NCBI GenBank assembly: GCA_041874725.1
Contig: CP097466.1
Location: 5,332,001-5,396,000 of the forward strand
Reading direction: 5' to 3'
DNA length: 64,000 bases
From: Duganella sp. BuS-21
GTDB taxonomy: Bacteria; Pseudomonadota; Gammaproteobacteria; Burkholderiales; Burkholderiaceae_D
In this document: positions 21,151-30,699 of the stretch, piece after piece
How the letters are laid out: each line of letters opens with the position of its first letter
Numbering within the stretch: position 1 is the stretch's first letter
Position numbers and translations under genes: made by a program
The notes under the pieces: model-generated
The model's input: the letters and a program-made list of their open reading frames with translations, nothing else
Told to the model about the DNA's origin: nothing
Database searches by the model: none

Positions 21151-22155
21151 TCAGACCAGCGTGTCGGGGCCGGCTTTGGCGCGGGCGTCGGTGCCGTTCA
21201 AGCGGCCCACCAGGCCGCGCAGCTTGTCCATCATGGTTGGCGCCGGCGCTGCCGCCGTTGTCGATGCCGCAGGCGAGGCGCCGGCCTGCAGCACCTTCTG
21301 CAAGGCGAACAGGCTTTGCGGCCGCTCCAGCGGATCAAGCTGCAAGCACCAGCGCACCAACTGCACCAGCTCCGGCGAATACTGGCCTTCCAGCTTGTCG
21401 AAATGGCCGGCCATTTTATCGTCGGCCTTGCGCTGGTCGGCCGGCTGCGGCGGCGAGCCGACCATGCAGGCGAACATCGAGGCGCCGATGCTGTAGATAT
21501 CGGTCCACGGTCCCATGCCGGTCTTGGCGTACAGTTCGGGCGGCGCGAAGCCGGGCGTGTACATCGGCGTCAGGGTCGGCATGTCGGTGTTGATGGTCTG
21601 GCGCGCGGCGCCGAAGTCCAGCAGCATCGGCGTGCCGTCGGTGCGCAGGTAGATATTGGCCGGCTTCAGGTCCAGGTGCAGCAGCTTGTTGGCGTGGACT
21701 TCGCGCAGGCCTTTCACCGCCTGCGTGAAAATCGTGCGGATAAAAAGTTCGCCTACTTTAACGCCCTTGCCGCGCTGGCGCTGGATGTGCTCCTGCAGCG
21801 AATGGCCGGATTCGTAGGCCATCACCATGTACACGGTGTCGTGCGCACGGAAGAAGTTGAGCACACTTACAACATTGGGATGGGAAATGCGCGCCAGCGC
21901 CCGGCCCTCCTCGAAAAAACACTTGAGGCCGATGCGGAACACGGGAAGATGCGCCTTGGACACGACTGGCACCAGCTCGCCTTCCTGGCGCAGTGCCAAA
22001 GAACTGGGCAAATATTCCTTGATTGCGACAGCCACGCCTTCGCTATCGTATGCAAGGTAAACAATACTGAACCCACCGGACGCAATTTTCTTTACAATGC
22101 GATATCCAGCAATTTCCAGGCCATCTGGTAGGGGGGCATTGTTTTGTGCAGCCAT
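21151..22155 (-). CDS. Hanks-type serine/threonine protein kinase
   Basis: A 334-residue cytoplasmic kinase. The glycine loop is ASGGFSIVYLAY (about 24-35), the ATP-binding Lys is K46 in VAIKEYLP, the catalytic loop is HLDLKPAN at 160-167, and the metal motif DFG is at 180-182. The catalytic loop has Leu where most kinases have Arg, making this a non-RD kinase. A Pro/Ala-rich C-terminal tail of about 50 residues lacks a membrane helix or PASTA domain. The start MAAQNNAPLPDG was chosen with a GAGGAA ribosome site just upstream. Confidence 0.92.
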   Translation of the reverse strand: MAAQNNAPLPDGLEIAGYRIVKKIASGGFSIVYLAYDSEGVAVAIKEYLPSSLALRQEGELVPVVSKAHLPVFRIGLKCFFEEGRALARISHPNVVSVLNFFRAHDTVYMVMAYESGHSLQEHIQRQRGKGVKVGELFIRTIFTQAVKGLREVHANKLLHLDLKPANIYLRTDGTPMLLDFGAARQTINTDMPTLTPMYTPGFAPPELYAKTGMGPWTDIYSIGASMFACMVGSPPQPADQRKADDKMAGHFDKLEGQYSPELVQLVRWCLQLDPLERPQSLFALQKVLQAGASPAASTTAAAPAPTMMDKLRGLVGRLNGTDARAKAGPDTLV

Positions 22156-22228
22156 AAGGTTCCTCGCCTCGACAACCGGATTGTGTGGATAAATCACTGT
22201 TTTGTAAAGATTAAATCGGGGATATCCA

Positions 22229-23134
22229 TTGAGCATTTCCAGCATGACGGGCTACGCGGTCGCCACCAGTGAAAGTGCGGCGGGCACACTGACCATCGAG
22301 ATCAAGAGTGTGAACTCGCGGTTTTTGGACTTACAGTTCCGAATAAACGACGATTTGCGTGCGTTAGAACCCGATTTACGCTCGGCGATCATGGCCGCCA
22401 TCACGCGCGGCAAAGTCGAGCTGCGCCTGAGCTTCGGCCGCAAGGCCGCCACCGCCGGCACCCAGGCCCTGAATCTGCCATTATTGACTGAATTGCAAAG
22501 GCTTCAAGGCGAAGTCGGCGGTTTATTCCCCGGCGTGCAAGCGATGACTGTAGCTGAACTACTGCGCTGGCCCGGCGTGATCGAGGAAGCACAGATTGGC
22601 CAGGAGTCGCTGCAGGCCGACGTGGCCGCCCTCACCGCGCGCACCGTGGCAGCCTTCGTGGTCAGCCGCCAGCGCGAAGGCGCGGCGCTGGAAGCGATGC
22701 TGATTTCGCGCATCGAATCGATGGAAGCCATCGTCAAGCGCATCACGCCGCTGATCCCGCAAGTGGTGGCGGCGTTCCAGCAAAAAGCGGTCGAGCGCAT
22801 GCAGGACGCGCTGGGCCTGGCTTGCCAGGGGTCGAATTCGGCGCTGTCGCGCCAGGACGCGCTGGAGCGCATCCGCCAGGAAGTGATCCTGTACGGCATC
22901 CGCATCGACGTCGCCGAGGAACTGGGCCGCCTGTCGGCGCACCTGACCGAGACCCGCCACATCCTGAAAAAAGGCGGCCAGGTCGGCAAGCGCCTGGACT
23001 TCATGATGCAGGAACTGAACCGCGAAGCCAACACGCTGGGCGCCAAGGCCTCGGTTAAGGAACTGGCCGACGCCTCGATGGAGCTCAAGCTGCTGATCGA
23101 GCAGATGCGCGAACAGGTGCAGAACCTGGAATAG
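22229..23134 (+). CDS. yicC: YicC family protein (putative endoribonuclease)
   Basis: A 301-residue member of the YicC/YloC family, reported in other bacteria as an endoribonuclease. The N-terminal block SMTGYA and SVNSRFLDLQFRI and the C-terminal block GKRLDFMMQELNREANTLGAK are diagnostic. The start is taken as TTG at 22229, because GGGGA sits about 7 bases before it and because family members begin a few residues before SMTGYA. The alternative ATG at 22244 would cut into that block. It is divergent from the kinase gene and close to gmk, as often seen. Confidence 0.92.
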   Translation: MSISSMTGYAVATSESAAGTLTIEIKSVNSRFLDLQFRINDDLRALEPDLRSAIMAAITRGKVELRLSFGRKAATAGTQALNLPLLTELQRLQGEVGGLFPGVQAMTVAELLRWPGVIEEAQIGQESLQADVAALTARTVAAFVVSRQREGAALEAMLISRIESMEAIVKRITPLIPQVVAAFQQKAVERMQDALGLACQGSNSALSRQDALERIRQEVILYGIRIDVAEELGRLSAHLTETRHILKKGGQVGKRLDFMMQELNREANTLGAKASVKELADASMELKLLIEQMREQVQNLE

Positions 23135-23138
23135 ACCA

Positions 23139-23338
23139 AGGAGCTTCGGCTGCTTTTTTACGCCCATCGGCGGCCTGCTGAAAACGTGCCCGACTTGCGC
23201 TTCCACAACGTGCAGTTGCTGATCGAGACCGAGGCCCAGGCTTTCGGCGAGTCCAGCGTCGAAGCGAAAGTGCTCTCCACCGACAAGCTCTACAAACAAA
23301 CCTACGCCGGACTATACATGGAATGCCGTTCAGTTTAG
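23139..23338 (+). pseudogene. orphan coding-like fragment after yicC
   Basis: In the frame ending at TAG 23336-23338, about 55 codons read smoothly with GC-rich third positions (for example NVPDLRFHNVQLLIETEAQA) and end in LYMECRSV. There is no plausible start codon or ribosome site, and the frame simply follows the yicC stop. It looks like the 3' remnant of a lost gene, with the adjacent nuclease gene overlapping its end. I do not recognise the parent family. Chance open frame is the alternative. Confidence 0.35.
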
Positions 23339-24394
23339 ACTGAGCGGCAATTTTTTCAGATGCTTCACCGTTGATTGTGTGGGGACAAAAACCTGCTTCA
23401 GAGATTCCGCAGCCACCAGCGCATCACTCCAGGCTTCCACTTCCGCGACACTGGCCTTTTTCAGTTTGCTGAGGACAGTTTTCGGCAATGGCCCGAAACG
23501 CTGTGTCAGCAATCGCTCCAAAAGCGCGGCCGCTCCCTCGACGCGCCCCTTCGCTAGCCCTTGTTCAAGTCCTTGTTCCAGTCCTTGTTCCAGTCCCTCG
23601 CGCCGGCCTTTCTCCAGGCCTATCTTCACGCCATCGTCGAGGAACATTTGTTCCAATGGGTTGAGCAATTTCATTTCGTGCTCCTTTTCCAAGCGGAGAG
23701 CGGCCTGCCAGTAACGTCGCTGATGCGGCTCAGGCAAGGCCATCATCCAGTTGATCACGTTGAATAACACAATTATGCGCCGACGCTTCCAACGGTGCTT
23801 GAACAATAACCTGGTCAAGTGCAGCTTGGCCGTATACAACTCATCTGGATCATGATGCGCTTGCTGCGTGCGAAGGTGGACCAGCGTCACCCAGGCAAAC
23901 GGATGGTGCGAGGATTCCAGCCCATGGGTGTCGGCGGCGTAATCGAGCAACTTGGCCGTCGTGTACGAGAATCCCCTGGCCGTGCCCAGCACCTGCTGAT
24001 GGAAACTACTCGGCCGCCAGTTCGGGTCGGCATCGGCCAGCAGCACCAGGCTAGCCACCGGCTGGCCATATGTCTTGCCGATATGGTAGTTGTAGTCGTG
24101 CATACGACGCGCCAAAGTGGCATCGCGCTGTGCCTGGATTTCGATGTGGGCCAGCACCCGATGCCCGGCTCCGTCGCGCAGGCATAGCTCGACCAGCTTA
24201 TCGGCTACCATCGCGTCCGGGGCCGTGCCGATAACAATCCCCGCCAATTCCTTGTCTCGGAAACGCGGCCGCTTCGTCCAATCGATACGAGCACTGAAGT
24301 CGGGAAAGTAAAAGTCCATAAAGGGATGGAAAGCATGCGTTAAAGCGGCTTTCCATGGTAGGTCGTAACGGGCCGGTTGTGCGATGTTCGACAT
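23330..24394 (-). CDS. Rpn-family PD-(D/E)XK nuclease / DUF4351 protein
   Basis: A 354-residue protein of the recombination-promoting nuclease (putative transposase) type. The N-terminal half carries the DLPWKAALTHAFHPFMDFYF opening and HIEIQAQRD, which matches the E-x-Q/K part of the nuclease core. The C-terminal region LLERLLTQRFGPLP with AWSDALVAAESLKQVF is DUF4351-like. Between them is a run of EQGL units encoded by 12-bp direct repeats. Such genes are mobile or patchily distributed. Its expression of nuclease activity is not shown by sequence alone. Confidence 0.78.
   Translation of the reverse strand: MSNIAQPARYDLPWKAALTHAFHPFMDFYFPDFSARIDWTKRPRFRDKELAGIVIGTAPDAMVADKLVELCLRDGAGHRVLAHIEIQAQRDATLARRMHDYNYHIGKTYGQPVASLVLLADADPNWRPSSFHQQVLGTARGFSYTTAKLLDYAADTHGLESSHHPFAWVTLVHLRTQQAHHDPDELYTAKLHLTRLLFKHRWKRRRIIVLFNVINWMMALPEPHQRRYWQAALRLEKEHEMKLLNPLEQMFLDDGVKIGLEKGRREGLEQGLEQGLEQGLAKGRVEGAAALLERLLTQRFGPLPKTVLSKLKKASVAEVEAWSDALVAAESLKQVFVPTQSTVKHLKKLPLSLN
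23560..23600 (-). repeat. 12-bp tandem repeat inside the Rpn-family gene
   Basis: About three to four copies of a CTTGTTCCAGTC-type unit on the plus strand encode tandem Glu-Gln-Gly-Leu units on the minus strand. Because the unit is a multiple of three, copy-number change would keep the frame. Confidence 0.8.
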
Positions 24395-24476
24395 CCACCC
24401 AGTCTGCCGTCATGGCGCGCTCTGTCGCATGACAAAAGGCAAAGCAGCGCCGAAATCCCCAAAAAAGCCCAGGGCC

Positions 24477-24764
24477 TTACAACACCTGGTTCAGTTTGAG
24501 GATCTGGATATCGGCCTTGCCGCCGACGGCTTGCACCAGTTCCAGGAAATGCGGCGTCGCTTCGTGTTCGGCCAGTGCGGCTTCGTCGCGCCAGGCTTCG
24601 AGCATGACGAAGCTGGCGTGGTTGCCCAGGTCGACGTGCAGGTCGTAGCGGATGCAGCCGGCTTCGGCGCGGCTTGGTGGCACCACGCGCTCCAGCGCTT
24701 CGCGCACGATAACTTGATTGCCATCTTTGGCGGTGATGGTGGCGACGACGATCAGATCTTTCAT
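24477..24764 (-). CDS. antibiotic biosynthesis monooxygenase (ABM) domain protein
   Basis: A 95-residue single ABM-fold protein, similar to small quinol monooxygenases. It starts MKDLIVVATITAKDGN and contains the family pattern EAGCIRYDLHVDLGNHASFVM and EAWRDEAALAEHEATPHF, where the His-containing helix lies. AAGGAT precedes the start by about 5 bases. The same frame is open far upstream, but that part is antisense to the DUF72 gene. Substrate unknown. Confidence 0.85.
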   Translation of the reverse strand: MKDLIVVATITAKDGNQVIVREALERVVPPSRAEAGCIRYDLHVDLGNHASFVMLEAWRDEAALAEHEATPHFLELVQAVGGKADIQILKLNQVL

Positions 24765-24812
24765 GGTATATCCTTGTGTGACAAAAATGGCGATAGTATC
24801 AGGAGACGCAAG

Positions 24813-25556
24813 ATGGCGCAGATCAGGGCTGGCATAGGCGGTTGGGACTTCGCGCCATGGCGCGAAACTTTCTATCCCCACGAGGTGCCAGTCAAGAAGC
24901 AGCTTGAATACGCCAGTACCCAGGTCACCAGCATCGAAATCAACGGCACCTTTTACCGCACTGCAAAACCCGAACACTACGCCAGCTGGGCCGCCAGGAC
25001 GCCCGACGATTTCGTGTTCTCGGTGAAGGCCACGCGCTACGCCACCAACCGCAAGGTGCTGGCCGAAGCCGGCGAATCCATCGAACGTTTCATCGACAGC
25101 GGCCTCACCGAACTGGGCGACAAACTCGGCCCTATCCTGTGGCAGCTGGCCGCCACCAAACACTTCGACGCCGACGACATCGCCGCCTTCTTCAAGCTGC
25201 TGCCGGCCAAACTCGGCACGCGCAAACTGCAGCACGTGCTCGACGCCCGCCACGACAGCTTTCTGTGCGACGACTACCTGAAGCTGGCGCGCCGGCACAA
25301 GGTCGCCACCGTCATCACCGATTTGCCGAAATTCCCGAACTTCACCGACATCACCGGCGAATTCGTCTACGCGCGCCTGATGGCTGCGCGCAGCGAGATC
25401 GAGACCGGCTATACCAAACCGGCCCTGAAGCAATGGGCCGCGCAGGCGCAGCAGTGGCAGCAGGAAGCGAAGTCCGGCAAGGTCTACGTCTACTTCATCA
25501 ACGGCGCCAAGGAACGCGCGCCCGCTGCGGCGCAGCAATTCATCGCGCTGCTGTAA
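24813..25556 (+). CDS. DUF72 domain-containing protein
   Basis: A 247-residue protein of the YecE/DUF72 family, which has a TIM-barrel fold and no settled function. The opening IRAGIGGWDFAPWRETFYP, then TSIEINGTFYRTAKPE and FVFSVKATRYATN, are family landmarks; VYVYFINGAKERAPAAAQQ closes it. The start at 24813 has AGGAG at 24801-24805. Open frame upstream of that start is antisense to the ABM gene. The two genes diverge from a 48-bp gap. Confidence 0.9.
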   Translation: MAQIRAGIGGWDFAPWRETFYPHEVPVKKQLEYASTQVTSIEINGTFYRTAKPEHYASWAARTPDDFVFSVKATRYATNRKVLAEAGESIERFIDSGLTELGDKLGPILWQLAATKHFDADDIAAFFKLLPAKLGTRKLQHVLDARHDSFLCDDYLKLARRHKVATVITDLPKFPNFTDITGEFVYARLMAARSEIETGYTKPALKQWAAQAQQWQQEAKSGKVYVYFINGAKERAPAAAQQFIALL

Positions 25557-25639
25557 ATTGAAGCCGGGCCGTTGCTCTTGGTAAAATACGTCTTTGGGCG
25601 ACGCATTCGGTCGCCCGCTGACGATTTTGAAAGATCAAT

Positions 25640-26278
25640 ATGAGCTCATCCAATGGATTCTCGGGCAGCTTGTTTGTGGTGGCGGCGCCTTCCGGCGCCG
25701 GCAAGTCCACGCTGGTGAACGCGCTGCTGGCGCAGGAACCGACCATCAAGCTGTCGATATCGACCACCACGCGCGCGCCGCGTCCGGGCGAAACCCACGG
25801 CGTGCAGTATTACTTCACCAGCGCGGAAGAGTTCGTCGCGCGCGCCAAGGAAGGCGAGTTTCTGGAGTGGGCCGAAGTGCACGGCAATTACTACGGCACC
25901 TCGCGCCTAATGGTGGAAGAGCAGATGAAGACCGGCACCGACGTGCTGCTGGAAATCGACTGGCAGGGCGCGCGCCAGGTCAAGAAGCTGTTCCCGCAGG
26001 CGGCCGGGATTTTCATCCTGCCGCCATCGATCGCCGCGCTGGAGGAACGCCTCAACAAGCGCGCCACCGATGAGCCGCACGTGATCACCAAGCGCCTGCT
26101 GGCGGCTGGCGGCGAAATCGCCCACGCTCCCGAGTTCGAGTATGCTATTATCAATGAAGAATTCGACGTCGCTTTGGCGGAACTGACAGCGATCGTCCGA
26201 GCGGCCCGTTGCCGGTTTGCGCAACAAGCGGCACGCAACGCCTCGCTCTTTGCCCAACTGGGCATCCACGCTGAATAA
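25640..26278 (+). CDS. gmk: guanylate kinase
   Basis: Phosphorylates GMP to GDP with ATP. The P-loop is [10 protein letters not shown] near residue 13, the GMP-binding part includes [19 protein letters not shown], and [15 protein letters not shown] is in the core. The 212-residue length is normal. A GGGCGAC/GTCGCCC hairpin (25596-25616) lies in the presumed leader. It is followed by rpoZ and spoT, the conserved proteobacterial order. Confidence 0.97.
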   Translation: MSSSNGFSGSLFVVAAPSGAGKSTLVNALLAQEPTIKLSISTTTRAPRPGETHGVQYYFTSAEEFVARAKEGEFLEWAEVHGNYYGTSRLMVEEQMKTGTDVLLEIDWQGARQVKKLFPQAAGIFILPPSIAALEERLNKRATDEPHVITKRLLAAGGEIAHAPEFEYAIINEEFDVALAELTAIVRAARCRFAQQAARNASLFAQLGIHAE

Positions 26279-26316
26279 ATACACAAGATCAATACACAAG
26301 ATTTTTAGGAGTTAAG

Positions 26317-26520
26317 ATGGCCCGCATTACTATTGAAGATTGTCTCAAGAACATTCCTAACCGCTTCCAGCTGACCCTGGCCGCCACCTATCGCGCCCGC
26401 CAACTGCTGCAAGGCCACACCCCGAAGGTGGAAGCCAAGGACAAACCTACCGTGGTCGCCCTGCGTGAAATCGCCGCCGGCAAAGTAGGTCTGGAAATGT
26501 TGAAAAAGGTCCCAATGTAA
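26317..26520 (+). CDS. rpoZ: RNA polymerase omega subunit
   Basis: A 67-residue subunit that helps assemble and stabilise RNA polymerase. It begins [19 protein letters not shown], and contains YRARQLL and [12 protein letters not shown], typical of beta-proteobacterial omega. AGGAG at 26307-26311 is an ideal ribosome site. Immediately upstream of spoT, matching the known gmk-rpoZ-spoT arrangement. Confidence 0.97.
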   Translation: MARITIEDCLKNIPNRFQLTLAATYRARQLLQGHTPKVEAKDKPTVVALREIAAGKVGLEMLKKVPM

Positions 26521-26604
26521 GTTGGGCCCGCGTTCCCGAACAATGTGAATGATGCGGTATGATGGTCGTAGCAAAACATTCTCATCGAGACGGAACGCGA
26601 ACGT

Positions 26605-28941
26605 ATGAATCTGATCCCTGCAGATCCTACTTTGATTGAAAAGCCCGTCAGGGCCAAGAAGCCGGCGCAAAAGCCGGCTGCAGTCATGCCTGTGTCCGCA
26701 GCTAGCGATAGCATCGCCACTGTTTCCGCACCACCCGCCTCCGCTCCTGCTCCCCCTGTGATTTCTACGTCGCCCCTGGCCACGCCTCCCGCCTTGATGG
26801 CCGGTGTTGCGTCGGTGTCTCACCTGTCCGAAAAACTGGCCGAATACATGAACGCCGCCGACCTGAAAAAGGTCAAGGAAGCGTATCGCTTTTCGGACGA
26901 AATGCACCTCGGCCAACTGCGCAAATCGGGCGAGCCTTACATCTCGCACCCGATCGCCGTGGCCGAAATCTGCGCCGACTGGAAGCTCGACGCGCAAGCC
27001 ATCATGGCCGCGCTGCTGCACGATGTGATGGAGGACCAGGACGTCAAGAAGGACGAGCTGATCGAGCGCTTCGGCGCGCCGGTGGCCAACCTGGTGGACG
27101 GCCTGTCCAAGCTGGAAAAGATCGAGTTCCAAAGCCAGATCGAAGCGCAGGCGGAAAATTTCCGCAAGATGCTGCTGGCCATGGCCTCGGACGTGCGGGT
27201 GATCCTGATCAAGCTGGCCGACCGCCTGCACAATATGCGCACCATGGAAGTGATGAAGCCGGCCGCCAAGGCCCGCATCTCCAAGGAGACCATGGAAGTG
27301 TACGTGCCGATCGCGCACCGCCTCGGCCTGAACAACATCTACCGCGAATTGCAGGACTTGTCGTTTTCGCACCTGTATCCTATGCGCTACCGCACCTTGG
27401 CCAAGGCCGTGAAGGCGGCGCGCGGCAACCGCCGCGAGGTGGTCAAGAAGATCCTGGAATCGGTGAAGAACACGCTGACCATGGCGCAGATCGAGGCCGA
27501 AGTGTATGGCCGCGAAAAGACCCTGTTCGGCATCTACAAGAAAATGCGCAGCAAGCACCTGTCGTTCTCGCAGGTGCTGGACGTGTACGGCTTCCGCGTG
27601 GTGGTCGACAGCTTCCCCAACTGCTACGTGGCGCTGGGCACCCTGCATTCGCTGTACAAGCCGATGCCGGGCAAATTCAAGGACTACATCGCGATTCGCA
27701 AGCTGAACGGCTACCAGTCGCTGCACACCACCTTGATCGGCCCGTACGGCACGCCGGTGGAATTCCAGATCCGCACGCAGGAAATGCACCGCACGGCGGA
27801 ATCGGGCGTGGCGGCGCACTGGCTGTATAAAAACGGTGACGCGAATATGTCGGACCTGCAGCAGCGTACCCACGCGTGGCTGCAATCGCTGCTCGACATC
27901 CAGCAGCAGACCGGCGACTCGGCCGAGTTCCTGGAACACGTCAAGGTCGACCTGTTCCCGGATTCGGTGTACGTGTTCACGCCGAAATCGAAAATCATCG
28001 CGCTGCCGCGCGGCGCCACGCCGATCGACTTTGCGTATGCGATCCACACCGGCATCGGCGACCATACGGTGTCGGTCACCATCAACAACGAACCGGCCTC
28101 GCTGCGCACGGAACTGCGCAACGGCGACATCGTTGAAATCGTCACCGACTCGGCATCGCGGCCGAGCCCGAGCTGGCTGTCGTTCGTGCGCACCGGCAAG
28201 GCGCGTTCGGCGATCCGCCATCACCTGCGCACCATCAACCTGCCGGAATCGATCGCGCTGGGCGAGCAGTTGCTGGCGGTTGCCTTGACCTCCCTGGGCG
28301 TGAGTCCGGACCTGGAAGATCATCTGGTCGAGCGCCTGCTGAAGGAATCGAGCGCCAAGTCGCTGGATGAACTGTATGCCGACATCGGCGTGGGCAAGCG
28401 CATGGCGGCGCTGGTGGCGCGGCACATCTTCGGCCTGCGCGGCGGCGAATCGGCCAGCGCGCCGATCGACCATAACAGCGCGGCGGAGCTGGACCCGGTC
28501 ACCATTTGCGGCAGCGAAGGCGTATCGGTGCAGCTGGCGCCGTGCTGTTTGCCGATTCCCGGCGATTCGATCATCGGGCAACTGCGGCGCGACCAGGGTC
28601 TGCTGGTGCACACGGCGGATTGCATGCACGCCAAGCGTCAAAAGGCCAAGGAGCCGGATCGCTGGATCGCGGTCAAGTGGGGCACGGAATTGAACCGCCG
28701 TTTCGACAGCCGCATCAAGCTGCTGATCAACAACGAGAAGGGCATCCTGGCGCGGGTGGCGGCGGAGATCGGCGAGTCCGACGCCAACATCACCTACGTC
28801 GGCATGGACGAAGATAAAGAACACGTGCTGCACCAGCTGCGCTTCACGGTACAGGTGAAGGACCGCGTGCATCTGGCGGGCTTGCTGCGCAATGTGCGCC
28901 GCGTGACCGGCGTCAACCGCATCCTGCGCGAGCGCAGCTGA
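26605..28941 (+). CDS. spoT: bifunctional (p)ppGpp synthetase/hydrolase
   Basis: A 778-residue RelA/SpoT homologue controlling the stringent response. After a ~65-residue Pro/Ala-rich lead comes the HD hydrolase domain with an intact ALLHDVMEDQ motif. The synthetase domain follows (GREKTLFGIYKKM, DVYGFRVVVDSF, KLNGYQSLHTTLIGP), then TGS (VYVFTPKSKIIALPRGATPI) and a C-terminal ACT domain (NEKGILARVAAEIGE). The intact HD site argues for a SpoT-like hydrolase; whether synthesis is also active cannot be judged from sequence alone. Confidence 0.95.
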   Translation: MNLIPADPTLIEKPVRAKKPAQKPAAVMPVSAASDSIATVSAPPASAPAPPVISTSPLATPPALMAGVASVSHLSEKLAEYMNAADLKKVKEAYRFSDEMHLGQLRKSGEPYISHPIAVAEICADWKLDAQAIMAALLHDVMEDQDVKKDELIERFGAPVANLVDGLSKLEKIEFQSQIEAQAENFRKMLLAMASDVRVILIKLADRLHNMRTMEVMKPAAKARISKETMEVYVPIAHRLGLNNIYRELQDLSFSHLYPMRYRTLAKAVKAARGNRREVVKKILESVKNTLTMAQIEAEVYGREKTLFGIYKKMRSKHLSFSQVLDVYGFRVVVDSFPNCYVALGTLHSLYKPMPGKFKDYIAIRKLNGYQSLHTTLIGPYGTPVEFQIRTQEMHRTAESGVAAHWLYKNGDANMSDLQQRTHAWLQSLLDIQQQTGDSAEFLEHVKVDLFPDSVYVFTPKSKIIALPRGATPIDFAYAIHTGIGDHTVSVTINNEPASLRTELRNGDIVEIVTDSASRPSPSWLSFVRTGKARSAIRHHLRTINLPESIALGEQLLAVALTSLGVSPDLEDHLVERLLKESSAKSLDELYADIGVGKRMAALVARHIFGLRGGESASAPIDHNSAAELDPVTICGSEGVSVQLAPCCLPIPGDSIIGQLRRDQGLLVHTADCMHAKRQKAKEPDRWIAVKWGTELNRRFDSRIKLLINNEKGILARVAAEIGESDANITYVGMDEDKEHVLHQLRFTVQVKDRVHLAGLLRNVRRVTGVNRILRERS

Positions 28942-28976
28942 CCCCGCACCGCCACGCCCACCCCGCACTGCCACGC

Positions 28977-29006
28977 GGGGTCGGACCCGGTACGGGGTCC
29001 GACCCC
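28977..29006 (+). repeat. REP-like palindrome after spoT
   Basis: A perfect 12-bp inverted repeat, GGGGTCGGACCC, then loop GGTACG, then GGGTCCGACCCC. A second member of the same family lies at 35138-35163 in the opposite orientation. It may also serve as the spoT terminator. It sits 25 bp from the remnant of a REP-associated transposase. Confidence 0.8.
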
Positions 29007-29030
29007 TAAGTGGCGATGCATGCGTATCGC

Positions 29031-29222
29031 TTAAGGTTGCGGGGCGGGACGGTGCGCCGCCACGAAGGCTTTGTCGCCTAGCACCCCGCCGCCATTGCTG
29101 GCAGCCCGGAGCTCGGCGAGCTGCATAGGGGTAAGAGCCTCACGAAACAAGCACATATAAGCCTGCCGCCGCTCCGCATTGGCCAAAATCCTGCTCCACA
29201 AAAAAACATCGCGCGTGGTCAT
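29031..29222 (-). pseudogene. C-terminal remnant of a REP-associated tyrosine transposase
   Basis: The 63 codons ending at 29031 include ANAERRQAYMCLFREALTP, QLAELRAASNGGGVLGDKAF. From memory this resembles the C-terminal segment of RAYT/Y1 transposases (AAYRxLF ... LxELRxAxNGGxVLGxxRF). The catalytic His-x-His and Tyr regions are missing, and nothing upstream restores them, so this is a truncated leftover. Its closeness to a REP-like palindrome supports the call. Translation of the fragment as a small protein cannot be excluded. Confidence 0.6.
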
Positions 29223-29348
29223 GTCCGCGTTGAACGACATGCAATGGCACAGCCGGCAACACAACCCGTGTATGACGAGGCATGATATCTCTCCCAGGTA
29301 TGCCGTCACGCTAGCAAACACGCGCAACCTCGTCCTGAGCGAAATCAA

Positions 29349-30083
29349 CTACCGATGATCGAAGGGACCGTACCAGTACGCCTTGTTGGACAGCGGCGTC
29401 TGCGGCGATAGCAGCGGGTTGTCCACCCGGAAGATGCGGCGCTTGCGCAGGCCCGCCTGGTCGATCAGGCCGTCGTAGAATTCGTGGAAGATCTGAGCAA
29501 AGCGGCCGTCGGCGATCAGCTGCTGCATGCCGTATTCCAGCCGCTGCGCCAGCGCGGAAAATATTGGAAGCGGCCCGCCGCCAGCATGCTGTGCAACCCC
29601 GCCGAAGTGGTGCCCTCCACCACAGTGAAACCGGCCCGCTTGTAAGTCGCCGTCAGGCTCCATTGCCGCCCGGAGCCGAGCGTCATCTCCTTCAACTGCT
29701 CGACCGACCGCACCGCGCTGAACAAGTCCTGATGGTGGCCGTCGATCAGGGCGATGCGGTAGCACGAAATCCCCTTGTCGATCGGAATCCGGATCGGAAG
29801 CAACTTCTGCCCCCATTCACGCGACGTCACCTGCCCGCTCAGGTTGACCAGCTCGCCCTTGAGCATTTCCTGCAGCAAGCGGTCGCGCTCCATGCGCAAC
29901 GGCGCCACCTTGAATTCGTAGGCGCCGTATTTGGCGCTGGAGGCCTCCAGCGCCGCCGTCACCAGGCGCTGGGTATGGCTGTCGCTATAACTGGATTTAC
30001 TGGAATTCATGTCGATGACGTAGACATCGACCGCGCACGCCGTACCCTGCCAGCCCAGCAGCGCCAGCAGGCAGAACAGAAAC

Positions 30084-30093
<10 letters not shown>
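29349..30093 (-). pseudogene. frameshifted periplasmic substrate-binding protein
   Basis: Two overlapping reverse frames make one broken gene. The upstream frame (from about 30093) starts with a signal-peptide-like LPNKFLFCLLALLGWQ and AC-A-VDVYVID, and continues as a solute-binding-like protein to ...GRFQYFP near 29560. There the sense shifts to the other frame, ...SALAQRLEYGMQQLIADGRF, which ends at 29349. A short out-of-frame deletion at the TATTTTCCGCG junction explains this best. It looks like an extracellular solute-binding (SBP_bac_3-type) protein. A sequencing error is the alternative. No clear ATG start remains. Confidence 0.6.
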
Positions 30094-30650
<557 letters not shown>

Positions 30651-30699
30651 ACGGGCTATTGTAACGGCTTTCACGTATCATGCTGTCCAAGGAACAACC

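Noticed and set aside
24384..24812. N-terminal extension of the DUF72 protein
   Set aside because: The extension is antisense to the ABM monooxygenase gene, and a good ribosome site precedes the internal ATG at 24813.
26305..28974. Reverse-strand frame of about 889 codons across rpoZ and spoT
   Set aside because: Antisense to rpoZ and spoT, and composition is typical of shadow frames.
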